A stretch of DNA of 22,429 nucleotides. Origin: Alphaproteobacteria bacterium MarineAlpha10_Bin2 (GTDB taxonomy: Bacteria; Pseudomonadota; Alphaproteobacteria; UBA828). Position 1 is the first letter of the stretch. The number at the start of each line of letters is the position of its first letter. The stretch spans positions 1-22,429 of the forward strand of contig PTKB01000012.1 in NCBI GenBank assembly GCA_002937555.1, given 5' to 3'. A program made the translations under genes and the position numbers. The notes beneath the pieces were generated by a model. That model was not told the origin of the DNA. It did no database searches and was given only the letters and a program-made list of their open reading frames with translations. Below, in pieces: positions 6,283 through 13,934 of this stretch.

Positions 6283-6326
6283 CCATCGCCGCCGCGCCCG
6301 TCAAGCCGCGCTTTAGCTGATTTGCC
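6283..6326. repeat. Right 44-bp direct repeat: native 3' end of the acyl-CoA synthetase gene
   Basis: This is the partner of 4879-4922 (41 of 44 identical). It includes the final codons and TAA stop (6315-6313) of the acyl-CoA synthetase gene plus about 30 bases beyond it, and is taken as the original copy because it continues into the intact gene. Confidence 0.85.
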
Positions 6327-7818
6327 GCTTGCGCCCTTCCCAGTAGGGTTTGCGCAATTCGCGCTTGAGGATCTTGCCGGGGCCCGAGATCGGCAACGGC
6401 TCATCCCAAAAATCGATTCCCTTCGGCACTTTGTAGCCGGCGATCTTGTCGCGGCAAAAGGCGATCAGTTCGTCAGCCGCCACCGGATGGCGCAATTGGA
6501 TGGCGGCATGCACCGCCTCGCCCCATTTCTCGTCCGGAATGCCGAACACGGCGGCTTGGAGGACCGCCGGATGCTGGTGGAGGACCTCCTCCACTTCGGT
6601 GCAATAAACGTTCTCGGCGCCGCTAACGATCATGTCCTTGGCGCGGTCCATCAGGAAGATGTAGCCGTTTTCATCCGCATAGCCGAGATCGCCGGAGAAA
6701 TACCAGTCGCCCCTAATCGCCGCCGCCGTTTCGGCTGGTTTGTTCCAATAGCCCTGCATGACATTCGGCCCCTGGACGGCGATTTCGCCAACCTCGTGCG
6801 GTGCACATTCTTCACCGTTGTCGCCCATGATGCGGATAGCCACTCCGGGCAACGCCTGGCCGCAGGAGCGCAACAGATCCGAATGCTGCATGCGCTCTTC
6901 GTGGCGCAGTCCCGTGGCGATCGGAGCCAGTTCCGTCGCGCCGTAGAGATGGATGAATTCGGCGTCGGGAAAGGCAGCGATGGCGCGCCGGATCACTTCC
7001 GTGGCGATCGGCGACGCGCCATGCGCCACGGTGCGCACGGATGAAACATCGCGCGGATTGGCGTGTTGTTCCTCGGCCAGGGCCGCAATCATCACCGGCA
7101 CACCGAGAGTTTGCGTTGCGCCCTCGCGCGCAATCCGGTCCAAAATATCGCCCGGGTTGAACGCCGGAATCACCAATTGCGTGCCGCCGCTCCAAATGCT
7201 GGCGATAACGGAATTCGATCCGGCGGCGTGAAACAGCGGCGCCATGACGATGGCGATGTCTTCCGACGTCGGCTGGGTGATGGCAGTCCAATTGTGGCAA
7301 TTGGCGATCAAATTGCGGTGGCTCAGCATCACGCCCTTGGAGGCGCCGGTGGTGCCGCCGGTGTAGAACAGCCCGGCCAGGGATTGCTCGTCGATGCCTT
7401 CACCCAGTTCGATCTCGCTCGCCTCGCCGATCAAACTTTCATAGCCGTCGGGAATTTGAATCACGCGCTCGACCAGCGCCTCCAACGCGCCGGGCGCGCG
7501 GTCGGTCAAAAGCAGCTTCGCACCCGAATCTTTCAGCGCATAGGCAAGCTCCGCTTCGGCATGGCGGGTATTGAGCGGCACCACGGCGAAGCCGGCCGAC
7601 GGCACCGTCATATAGGTCTCGATATATTGGTGCGAATTGGCTGCGAGAATGGCGACCCGGTCGCCGGGCGCGAGGCCGAGCGCCGTTAGCGCGCCGCCGA
7701 GGCGCCGGCAACGCGCCGTCAACTCGCGGTATGTCATGCGGATATCGCCGCAAATGGTGGCCGGGTTGTCGGCATAATGGCGGGCGGCATGGCGCAGCGG
7801 ATCGGCGAGTGTGTGCAT
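6313..7818 (-). CDS. Acyl-CoA synthetase (AMP-forming), class I adenylate-forming enzyme
   Basis: This 501-residue enzyme activates a carboxylic acid to its CoA thioester through an acyl-AMP intermediate. The phosphate-binding A3 motif is YTGGTTGASKG at about residues 152-162. The protein also shows the HLYGATELAP motif, WYFSGDLGY (A7), the hinge DRAKDMIVSGAENVY (A8), and the C-terminal GPGKILKREL with the catalytic lysine. Length and motif order suit medium- or long-chain, aryl or fatty acid CoA ligases; the substrate cannot be read off. It is transcribed toward the Fic insertion and the nitrile hydratase operon, and before the insertion its stop would have lain about 130 bases from the alpha-subunit start. 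A role in activating the acid derived from a nitrile is plausible but unproven. Confidence 0.93.
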   Translation of the reverse strand: MHTLADPLRHAARHYADNPATICGDIRMTYRELTARCRRLGGALTALGLAPGDRVAILAANSHQYIETYMTVPSAGFAVVPLNTRHAEAELAYALKDSGAKLLLTDRAPGALEALVERVIQIPDGYESLIGEASEIELGEGIDEQSLAGLFYTGGTTGASKGVMLSHRNLIANCHNWTAITQPTSEDIAIVMAPLFHAAGSNSVIASIWSGGTQLVIPAFNPGDILDRIAREGATQTLGVPVMIAALAEEQHANPRDVSSVRTVAHGASPIATEVIRRAIAAFPDAEFIHLYGATELAPIATGLRHEERMQHSDLLRSCGQALPGVAIRIMGDNGEECAPHEVGEIAVQGPNVMQGYWNKPAETAAAIRGDWYFSGDLGYADENGYIFLMDRAKDMIVSGAENVYCTEVEEVLHQHPAVLQAAVFGIPDEKWGEAVHAAIQLRHPVAADELIAFCRDKIAGYKVPKGIDFWDEPLPISGPGKILKRELRKPYWEGRKRQIS

Positions 7819-7971
7819 GTTGGAGCCAAAGCTGATGAGAACGGCTCCAGGCTAACCTGTTGTGCCGATCATCGCCAGCGCGTGGCGCGTGGATTTGGCT
7901 ATGCCATCCCAGGAGCCACTTGTATCTTGTGGGTTTGGCGCAACAGTTGGAAAAGCTCCCGGGGGAGCTGG

Positions 7972-8415
7972 ATGGCGGGGGCCATGGCGGACGACAAATC
8001 CACACATATCGGCGGCTGTCTGTGCGGCGCCGTGCGCTACGAAGTACGCGGGCGTTTACGCGATGTCGTTAAGTGCCACTGCACAATGTGCCAGCGTCTG
8101 CACGGCGTCTTCGGCGCCCATTCCAAAGCCAAGAAGTCCGATATCCGCATCACCCGGGACGAGGGCCTGGCCTGGTACGCGTCCTCGGAGCGGGCGCAGC
8201 GCGGAATTTGCCGGCGCTGCGGCGCCAGCCTGTTCTGGCGCCCGGTCGATCAGGACGCCAGCGGAATTCTCGCCGGCAGCCTCGATGCGCCGAGCGGCTT
8301 GAAGACTCTGGGGCATATCTTTACGGCGGATAAAGCGGATTATTACGACATTGACGACGGTCTGCCGGCCTTCGAGGAATCGTCCGATGGCGGATTCGAA
8401 GGCGATCGCCTGTAA
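7972..8415 (+). CDS. GFA (glutathione-dependent formaldehyde-activating fold) zinc protein
   Basis: This 147-residue protein matches the GFA/CENP-V family of small zinc-binding proteins. The cysteine pattern is clear: GGCLCGAVRY (Cys16, Cys18), CHCTMC (Cys35, Cys37, Cys40) and CRRCG (Cys80, Cys83). Family members were first described as binding glutathione and formaldehyde, but most are uncharacterised, so I do not assign an enzyme activity. I start at ATG 7972, which has GGGGGAG four bases upstream; ATG 7984 (MADDKS) is equally near the conserved domain. An in-frame ATG at 7777 would add ~65 unconserved residues and overlap the divergent acyl-CoA synthetase gene, so I rejected it. Confidence 0.87.
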   Translation: MAGAMADDKSTHIGGCLCGAVRYEVRGRLRDVVKCHCTMCQRLHGVFGAHSKAKKSDIRITRDEGLAWYASSERAQRGICRRCGASLFWRPVDQDASGILAGSLDAPSGLKTLGHIFTADKADYYDIDDGLPAFEESSDGGFEGDRL

Positions 8416-8427
8416 TGCCGGCGCGGG

Positions 8428-9411
8428 ATGAGATTGGTTTCGCGCCACGTTAGGACGCCCCCTTCCGCAATAGCCGCCAAATCGGCGCCATCGGAAGCAC
8501 GCCTGCTGCGCCGGCTGCGGGCTCTATCGGCTGCCCTGTTGGTGGCGATCACGGCGTTGACCACGCCGGCCGCAGCCGATTTCGAAACCGGGCGCGCCGC
8601 CTATGTTGATGGCGATTTTGCCGCCGCCATCGAAGCCTGGCGCGCGCCGGCCGAAACCGGGGCCGCGGCGGCGCAATTCGCACTGGGCACGCTTTATGTC
8701 ACCGGCGAAGGGGTCGAGCAGGATTTCGAAGCAGCGCTGTCGTGGTTCGAAAAAGCCGCCGAACAGGGCCATGCCGGCAGCCAATATAACCTCGGCCTGA
8801 TTCTCGATCAGGGCTGGACCGGCATGCCGGATTCCCTCGCCGCGGCGGAATGGTTCAAGAAGGCGGCGGCGCAGCGCCACGCCGGCGCGCAATACCAGCT
8901 CGGCTTGCAAAACGAACATGGCTGGGGCGTCGATGAGGATTTGGCCGAAGCGATCCGCTGGTACGAACAGGCGGCCGGGCTCGACTATGCCAGCGCGCAA
9001 TACACCCTTGTGATATACGCCAAGGGCCAGGGCGTCGCGCCCGACGCCGCCCAGGCGGCCGCCTGGTACCGAAAGGCCGCCGACCAGGATTTTGCCGAGG
9101 CCGAATACAATCTCGCCGTCCTCTATTTCAAGGGCGAGGGCGTCGCCGAAGACCACGCCACAGCCGCGGCGCTGTATTTAAGGGCGGCGGAAAAGGGCCA
9201 TATCGAAGCCCAGAACAATCTCGCCGGCATGTATGCGCTCGGCCTTGGGCTCGCCCAGGATCTGGTTCTAGCCTATATGTGGGTAAGCTTGGCCGTCGAC
9301 GAAGACGCCGACTTCGCCGAACAAAACCGCGCCCGCCTGGCCCCGCTGATGACCCCGGAACAAATCGGTGAAGCCGAACAACTGGCGGAAGCGTGGGAGC
9401 CGGCCGAATAG
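8428..9411 (+). CDS. Secreted Sel1-repeat protein
   Basis: This 327-residue protein has an N-terminal export signal: basic LLRRLR, then the hydrophobic stretch ALSAALLVAITALTTP, and a likely cleavage after PAAA (near residue 50), so it probably acts in the periplasm. The rest is a run of about six Sel1-like repeats of ~36 residues, each with the A..WF/Y..AA..G...AQ..LG..Y..G.GV.D pattern, for example SWFEKAAEQGHAGSQYNLG and AAWYRKAADQDFAEAEYNLA. Such solenoids serve protein-protein contacts in envelope homeostasis, signalling or polysaccharide systems; no enzymatic domain is seen. It starts 12 bases after the GFA gene on the same strand, so they may be co-transcribed. A start further inside, nearer the signal core, is possible. 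Confidence 0.88.
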   Translation: MRLVSRHVRTPPSAIAAKSAPSEARLLRRLRALSAALLVAITALTTPAAADFETGRAAYVDGDFAAAIEAWRAPAETGAAAAQFALGTLYVTGEGVEQDFEAALSWFEKAAEQGHAGSQYNLGLILDQGWTGMPDSLAAAEWFKKAAAQRHAGAQYQLGLQNEHGWGVDEDLAEAIRWYEQAAGLDYASAQYTLVIYAKGQGVAPDAAQAAAWYRKAADQDFAEAEYNLAVLYFKGEGVAEDHATAAALYLRAAEKGHIEAQNNLAGMYALGLGLAQDLVLAYMWVSLAVDEDADFAEQNRARLAPLMTPEQIGEAEQLAEAWEPAE

Positions 9412-9446
9412 CCAAGCGGCGTCACACAGACACGCAGGCAACGCTT

Positions 9447-10371
9447 TCAACCGCTCTCCAAATTGCGGATTTCCTTAGCTCGGGCGCGGTATTCTTCGGC
9501 CTCGTTGCGGCGCCCCACGTCGATCAAGAACGACGCATACAACTCCAAAATGTTGATCGTGCCGCGATGCCTGGTGCCCCACAATTCTTGGTAAGTTTTC
9601 AACGCCCGCTTGAAATGAAAATCAGCGGCGTTGGTTTTCTCGGACTTCCGATAGAATTGAGCCAATTTGGAAAGGCTCGCGGCAACCAACTTATGCTTTG
9701 TTCCGAGCGCCTTTTCCCGTAGGGCCAAAGCGCGCTGAAAGTTATACTCGGCGTCTTCATATTCCTCTTGTACCTGGTAGAGGACACCCAGATTGTTGAA
9801 AATACTTGCCGCGCCTAATTCATCTTCTCCCAACGTCGAGAGGTAGATTTTCAACGCGCGCTTGTAAATGAACTCCGCCGCAAAATATTGTTTTTGAGTG
9901 TGATACAGCACGGCCAGCCGGTTAAAGCTGGCCGCCACGTCAGGATGGTTTGAGCCCAAGGTGTCTTCGCGTATCGCCAGTGCCAGCTCGTAATAGCCTT
10001 CCGCCACATCATATTTTTTCAGTGACTTGTTAGAGAGCGGCCAGGTGGTCGTGCAGGATGGCGACATTGAGATCGTCCTTGCCGAATATGGCTTTGCTGA
10101 TCGACAGGGCTTGCTCGGCGAATGGTAGTGCCTCTTCAATCTTGCCCTGCCTCTGCAGATCCTTCGACTGCTTGATGGCTTTCGTGAGTTCGCCGCTGCC
10201 GCTCCATCCGGCGGCAGGAAACAAAACCCCAGCGACTAATAAAATTATAAGCCAGCGAGATACTCTCAAAACGCGTCTTCCCGTAGCCGCTTTGGCGGCC
10301 CAAGCATGGCAAAGAGTGTTTACAGTTTGGCCTTCGCGTTTTGGCCAATCATACGAAAGTTGCGCCGCCAT
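9447..10371 (-). pseudogene. TPR protein with signal sequence, interrupted by a frameshift
   Basis: Two overlapping minus-strand frames encode parts of one TPR protein. The 5' frame has a start at 10371 (or 10386), a membrane or signal segment SRWLIILLVAGVLFPAAG and a first TPR (KIEEALPFAEQALSISKAIFG), then hits TAA at 10032-10030 just after LHDHLAAL. The next frame continues the same repeat with SNKSLKKYDVAEGYYELAL and runs through three to four kinesin-light-chain-type 42-residue TPRs to a stop at 9447. A one-base insertion or two-base loss near 10031-10040, next to an A-rich run, explains the break. Restored, it would be about 305 residues, exported or anchored in the inner membrane. It may be a true pseudogene or a sequence error; the downstream part shows no further decay. 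Confidence 0.75.
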
Positions 10372-10574
10372 GCTAACGGGTTTCAAGGCTCGGCGACCAG
10401 GGCTTTCTAAAGGCCGCGCACAATCCCGGCATTGCCCCCGGGCAGAGTGCCGCGTTTGGTGGTTGCAACGGCGCGCCGATGCGCTTATGTGAGCGCCATC
10501 GCATTTTCAATTCGCCCTGTCGCGCCGCTGAAGCCGCTTCGTTCCGGTGGCGCGCGGCTGAGGAATGAGTTTCC

Positions 10575-12140
10575 GTGTCGCCACGCAAGACCTTCGCCAT
10601 TATCTCCCATCCGGATGCCGGCAAGACGACGCTGACCGAGCGCTTGCTGCATGCCGGCGGCGCCATACATTTGGCCGGCGACGTCAAGGGGCGCGGCGAG
10701 CGCCGGCGCACGCGCTCGGACTGGATGGCGATCGAGCGCGAGCGCGGCATCTCGATCTCGAGTTCGGTGATGACCTTCGAGCATGCAGGCATCACCTTCA
10801 ATCTTCTCGACACGCCGGGCCATGAGGATTTCAGCGAAGATACCTACCGTACGCTGACGGCGGTCGATTCGGCGGTGATGGTGATCGACGCCGCCAAGGG
10901 CATCGAGAACCAGACACGGAAATTGTTCGAAGTCTGCCGCCTGCGCGATATTCCGATCCTCACATTCATCAACAAAGTCGACCGCGAGGGCCTGAGTCCC
11001 TTTGAATTGCTCGATGAAATCGAGCGCACCTTGGCACTGGACGTCTGCCCGATGGTGTGGCCGGTCGGCATGGGCGGCCTGTTTCACGGCTGCCTCGATC
11101 TCAGAAACGGCAATTTCCTTACCACCGAAGCCGGCGCCGGCGGCCGGTTCGATACGGTCCGCCCTAGCAGTGGCGCCGAGGACGAACAGTTCGACGAAAG
11201 CATTTCCGCCGAGGTGCTGCCCGGCTTCCGCGAGGATGTCGAGCTGGCGCTATCCGCCTATCCGGAATTCGACGTCACGAGCTACCTCGAAGGTCATCTG
11301 ACGCCGGTTTATTTCGGCTCGGCGCTCAAGGATTTTGCCGTGGCTGAGCTCTTACAGGCGCTCACCCAGTATGCGCCAACGCCGGGCGCGCAAGCGGCCG
11401 AGCCGCGCGCCATCGAGCCGGACGAAAAAAACGTCACCGGCTTCGTGTTCAAGGTGCAGGCCAATATGGACAAGAACCACCGCGACCGGGTGGCTTTTTT
11501 GCGCCTCTGTTCCGGGCGCTTCAAACGCGGCATGAAGCTGAAACAGGGGCGCAGCGGCAAGACCATGGCGATCAACAACCCGACCTTCTTCTTCGCCCAG
11601 GACCGACAATTGGCCGAGGACGCCTATCCCGGCGATATCATCGGCATCCCCAATCACGGCACGCTGCGTGTCGGCGATACGCTGAGCGAAGGCGAGGATC
11701 TGCGCATCACCGGCATCCCCAATTTCGCGCCGGAGATCCTCCGCCGCGTGCGCCTCGGCGATCCCATGCGCATGAAGCAATTGCGCGGCGCGCTCGGCGA
11801 TCTCGCCGAGGAAGGTGTCACGCAAGTGTTCCGCCCGCGCGTCGGCGCGCAATGGATCGTCGGCGTCGTCGGCCAGCTCCAGCTCGACGTGCTGATCTCG
11901 CGTATCCAGAACGAATATCAGGTTGCCGTCGATCTCGAAGCCGCACCCTACGAGACCGCGCGCTGGCTGACGGCGGACGAAGCGCCGCGCCTCAAGGAAT
12001 TCGAGAAAAACCAGCAGGCCAACCTCGCCGACGACCGCGACGGCTATCCGGTCTTCCTCGCCCGCAACGCCTGGGAGCTCGACTACATCGCCAAAAAATG
12101 GCCCGACATAAAATTCAACGAGACGCGCGAGCGTGGGTGA
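10575..12140 (+). CDS. prfC: Peptide chain release factor 3 (GTPase)
   Basis: This 521-residue translational GTPase is RF3, which uses GTP to remove RF1 or RF2 from the ribosome after peptide release. The G1 motif is ISHPDAGKTTLTE at about residues 10-22, G3 is DTPGHEDFSEDTY and G4 is NKVDREG. The early segment HLAGDVKGRGERRRTRSDWM and the later SPFELLDEIE fit RF3 rather than EF-G. The length is close to E. coli RF3 (529). The start codon is GTG at 10575 with a GAGGAA ribosome-binding site about a dozen bases upstream; an ATG at 10565 is in another frame. It looks like a monocistronic gene, followed by a hairpin at 12179. Confidence 0.95.
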   Translation: MSPRKTFAIISHPDAGKTTLTERLLHAGGAIHLAGDVKGRGERRRTRSDWMAIERERGISISSSVMTFEHAGITFNLLDTPGHEDFSEDTYRTLTAVDSAVMVIDAAKGIENQTRKLFEVCRLRDIPILTFINKVDREGLSPFELLDEIERTLALDVCPMVWPVGMGGLFHGCLDLRNGNFLTTEAGAGGRFDTVRPSSGAEDEQFDESISAEVLPGFREDVELALSAYPEFDVTSYLEGHLTPVYFGSALKDFAVAELLQALTQYAPTPGAQAAEPRAIEPDEKNVTGFVFKVQANMDKNHRDRVAFLRLCSGRFKRGMKLKQGRSGKTMAINNPTFFFAQDRQLAEDAYPGDIIGIPNHGTLRVGDTLSEGEDLRITGIPNFAPEILRRVRLGDPMRMKQLRGALGDLAEEGVTQVFRPRVGAQWIVGVVGQLQLDVLISRIQNEYQVAVDLEAAPYETARWLTADEAPRLKEFEKNQQANLADDRDGYPVFLARNAWELDYIAKKWPDIKFNETRERG

Positions 12141-12178
12141 GGCGAACCCAAGAATATTCTCCCAAGCGGCACCACCAA

Positions 12179-12201
12179 CCGGAATGCTTCATGCATTCCG
12201 G
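12179..12201 (+). terminator. Candidate hairpin downstream of prfC
   Basis: A perfect 9-bp inverted repeat (CCGGAATGC, loop TTCAT, GCATTCCGG) lies 38 bases after the prfC stop. No T-run follows, so it is not a textbook intrinsic terminator; it could protect the mRNA 3' end or assist Rho-dependent termination. Confidence 0.4.
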
Positions 12202-12303
12202 CAAGCGCGACCGCGCGCCCGAGTTAATACGAGGTAAGCCAAGGGAGCGGAGGCGACCGCCCGGCGTTTGAGGGGCCAATATAAAAGAGCTGCGCTTGGG
12301 TCG

Positions 12304-12342
12304 CCCCTTCTCCCCAACCCCTCTTCCCCCCGGGGAAAAGGG
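12304..12342 (-). terminator. GC-rich long-stem palindrome between prfC and the PPOX gene
   Basis: CCCTTCTCCCC (12305-12315) pairs with GGGGAAAAGGG (12332-12342) with one mismatch that becomes a G-U wobble in minus-strand RNA, giving an 11-bp stem and a 16-base loop. It lies 15 bases past the minus-strand PPOX stop and is followed on that strand by CTCTTTTAT, so it may terminate that transcript. Similar purine/pyrimidine-rich palindromes often occur as dispersed intergenic repeats, so this may be one copy of such a family. Confidence 0.45.
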
Positions 12343-12357
12343 CCTTGAATATTTTCC

Positions 12358-12819
12358 CTACTGCAAACGCGAAAAGTTTCTGTGCCAGGTCTTGAGGCTC
12401 TTGGGACGGATGAAGATCAGCCAGCGCGGGTCCTTCATGGTGGGTTCGAGATATTTCGGGCCGTCCTCGCCGAGATATCTGAGCGCCATACGGCGCGCGA
12501 TCGCCACCCATTTGCCGCCGATGTTGGGCCGCTCGACCACTTCCGCCGAGCCCTGGACCAGCACTTTGGCCGGATTGGCGACGGTATCGATGCAGATCGA
12601 GACGCGCGGATTGCGCGACATGTAATGAGCCCAGAGCGATTCCTCGCGCCCCACCAGATAAAAGCCGCCATCGCGGTATTCGTGCCAAACCGGCGCGGTA
12701 TAGGGCCAACCGTCATCGTCGAGACAAGTCACGCGACAAATTTCGCCGCCGTCCAGGAATTTATCCAGCTCCGCCGCGCTCATCGGCCCCGGCTTGGCCG
12801 CCTCACCTGATTCCGCCAT
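12358..12819 (-). CDS. Pyridoxamine 5'-phosphate oxidase-related (PPOX-fold) flavoprotein
   Basis: This 153-residue protein has the split-barrel PPOX fold. Supporting segments are ICRVTCLDDDGWPYTAPVWH near residues 27-46, GGFYLVGREESLWAHYMSRNPRVSICID, and VLVQGSAEVVE. Relatives bind FMN or the deazaflavin F420 and reduce or oxidise varied small molecules; the sequence alone does not fix cofactor or substrate. The C-terminal KDPRWLIFIRPKSLKTW resembles the wing that covers the flavin in such dimers. The gene stands alone on the minus strand, divergent from the SDR gene with about 113 bases between the starts. The ATG at 12819 follows a GGGGG-rich ribosome-binding region. I am sure of the fold but not of the reaction. 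Confidence 0.85.
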   Translation of the reverse strand: MAESGEAAKPGPMSAAELDKFLDGGEICRVTCLDDDGWPYTAPVWHEYRDGGFYLVGREESLWAHYMSRNPRVSICIDTVANPAKVLVQGSAEVVERPNIGGKWVAIARRMALRYLGEDGPKYLEPTMKDPRWLIFIRPKSLKTWHRNFSRLQ

Positions 12820-12932
12820 GTTTCCCCCCTAATGCTGTTCGTCGCCCTCTTCTTCGCGCGCCATACGGGATATGTTAGCAGACTGGAAATTTTATTGCGG
12901 CTTCCGCAATGGTTTCCGAAGGGAGGCAGATC

Positions 12933-13685
12933 ATGCGGCTTGAAGACAAGAAAGCGATCGTTACCGGTGCGGCGGCCGGGATCGGGCTCGAGACGGCGCG
13001 GCGCTTTGCTGAGGAAGGCGCGCAGGTGGTGCTGTCCGATATCGACGGCAGCGCAGCTGCGGCCTCGGCAGCGGAAATCGAGGGCGGCGTCGCCATTGCC
13101 GCCGATGTCACCGATCAGGGACAGGTGGATGCGCTCGTTGCCGGCGCCATCGAGGCCATGGGCGGCCTCGATATCCTGGTCAACAATGCCGGTATTCCGA
13201 TGCTGGGCACGGTCGAGACCCTGGCCGAGAGCGATTGGGACCGTGAGCTCGATGTTAATCTGAAGAGCGTTTACCGCACCGGGCGCGCCGTCTGGCCGCA
13301 TTTCAAGGCGCAGGGCCATGGCGTGATCTTGAATACCGCCTCCGTCGCCGGGCTTACCGGCAGCGCCGGCCAGGCCAGTTACGGCGCCGCCAAAGCGGGT
13401 GTGATCAATCTCACGCGCTGCATGGCAGTCGATGGCGCGGACATTCCGATCCGCGGCAATTGCATCTGTCCGGGGTTCATCGAAACGCCGATGCTGTTGG
13501 ATTATCTCGCCGACCAGGACGATCCGGCCGCTGCGCGCGCCCAGGTAGATGCGATGCATCCTCTGGGCGGCATCGGCCGCGCGTCCGATATCGCCGGCGG
13601 TTTCGTCTATCTTGCGTCCGACGAAGCTGCCTGGATCACCGGCACGGCGCTCACCATCGACGGTGGCCTGACCGCCGGGATCTAG
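12933..13685 (+). CDS. Short-chain dehydrogenase/reductase (classical SDR)
   Basis: This 250-residue protein has every mark of a classical SDR. The cofactor-binding TGAAAGIG is at about residues 11-18, Asp36 ends the second strand (favouring NAD over NADP), NNAG is at 84-87, and the catalytic Ser137, Tyr150 and Lys154 lie in NTASVAGLTGSAGQASYGAAK. The ICPGFIETPM motif and the C-terminal GTALTIDGGLTAGI complete the fold. It would oxidise or reduce an alcohol or ketone; the substrate is unknown. I start at ATG 12933, where GGGAGG lies six bases upstream, rather than at an in-frame ATG eight codons earlier. It converges on the DUF1127 gene, sharing the stop quadruplet CTAG at 13682-13685. Confidence 0.94.
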   Translation: MRLEDKKAIVTGAAAGIGLETARRFAEEGAQVVLSDIDGSAAAASAAEIEGGVAIAADVTDQGQVDALVAGAIEAMGGLDILVNNAGIPMLGTVETLAESDWDRELDVNLKSVYRTGRAVWPHFKAQGHGVILNTASVAGLTGSAGQASYGAAKAGVINLTRCMAVDGADIPIRGNCICPGFIETPMLLDYLADQDDPAAARAQVDAMHPLGGIGRASDIAGGFVYLASDEAAWITGTALTIDGGLTAGI

Positions 13686-13915
13686 CCGGCCTCGTTATGG
13701 TTGGCGAGCGTGTTTTCGCGCATGCCCAGCCGGGTGAGGCCGATATCGCGCAACATATGGCCGTCTATAGCGCCCCCGGCCACCGGGCCGCGCGCCGCAT
13801 GTTTGTGGTGCGCGCTCGGTGCGCGGAACAGCAGCCCAGCAAGAAAATCACGAACATACGGGCCGCGCCTGGAACGCCGCGGGCTAAAGGATAAGTCGAA
13901 ATTAGTGATGTCCAT
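13682..13915 (-). CDS. DUF1127-type small basic protein
   Basis: This 77-residue arginine-rich protein carries a C-terminal HMLRDIGLTRLGMREN segment, which matches the core of DUF1127 (YjiS-like) proteins, where a D..L.DIGL.R pattern is conserved. Small DUF1127 proteins in alphaproteobacteria have been linked to RNA turnover and to phosphate, carbon or stress responses. The N-terminal ~50 residues are less conserved and rich in Arg, Ala and Gly. I choose ATG 13915, which has AGGAG six bases upstream; ATG 13918 is three bases nearer. A 7-bp hairpin lies in the leader just before the ribosome-binding site. The gene lies 54 bases downstream of the OsmC remnant on the same strand. Confidence 0.7.
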   Translation of the reverse strand: MDITNFDLSFSPRRSRRGPYVRDFLAGLLFRAPSAHHKHAARGPVAGGAIDGHMLRDIGLTRLGMRENTLANHNEAG

Positions 13916-13934
13916 CATTCTCTCCTGAGCACCT

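Larger units (their letters stand above)
4923..6326 (-). mobile_element. Putative 1.4-kb insertion carrying one Fic gene, bounded by duplicated acyl-CoA synthetase 3' end
   Basis: The segment between the two 44-bp direct repeats (4879-4922 and 6283-6326, offset 1404 bases) holds a single gene and its promoter region and nothing else. The right repeat is the genuine 3' end of the acyl-CoA synthetase gene; the left one is a stranded copy. This is the structure left when DNA enters at a gene 3' end and restores it, as with attL/attR sites, or when a segment is inserted with target duplication. No integrase, transposase or terminal inverted repeat is visible, so movement would have needed help in trans, or the repeat arose by illegitimate recombination. 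By eye the enclosed DNA is less GC-rich than its neighbours. Confidence 0.6.

Noticed and set aside
6048..6404. 119-codon N-terminal extension of the Fic gene
   Set aside because: The extension runs through the 36-bp repeats, whose length is a multiple of three, and through the end of the acyl-CoA synthetase gene; the DUF4172 N-terminus starts naturally at 6047.
7777..7971. N-terminal extension of the GFA-family protein
   Set aside because: It would overlap the divergent acyl-CoA synthetase start and add unconserved sequence; a ribosome-binding site supports 7972.
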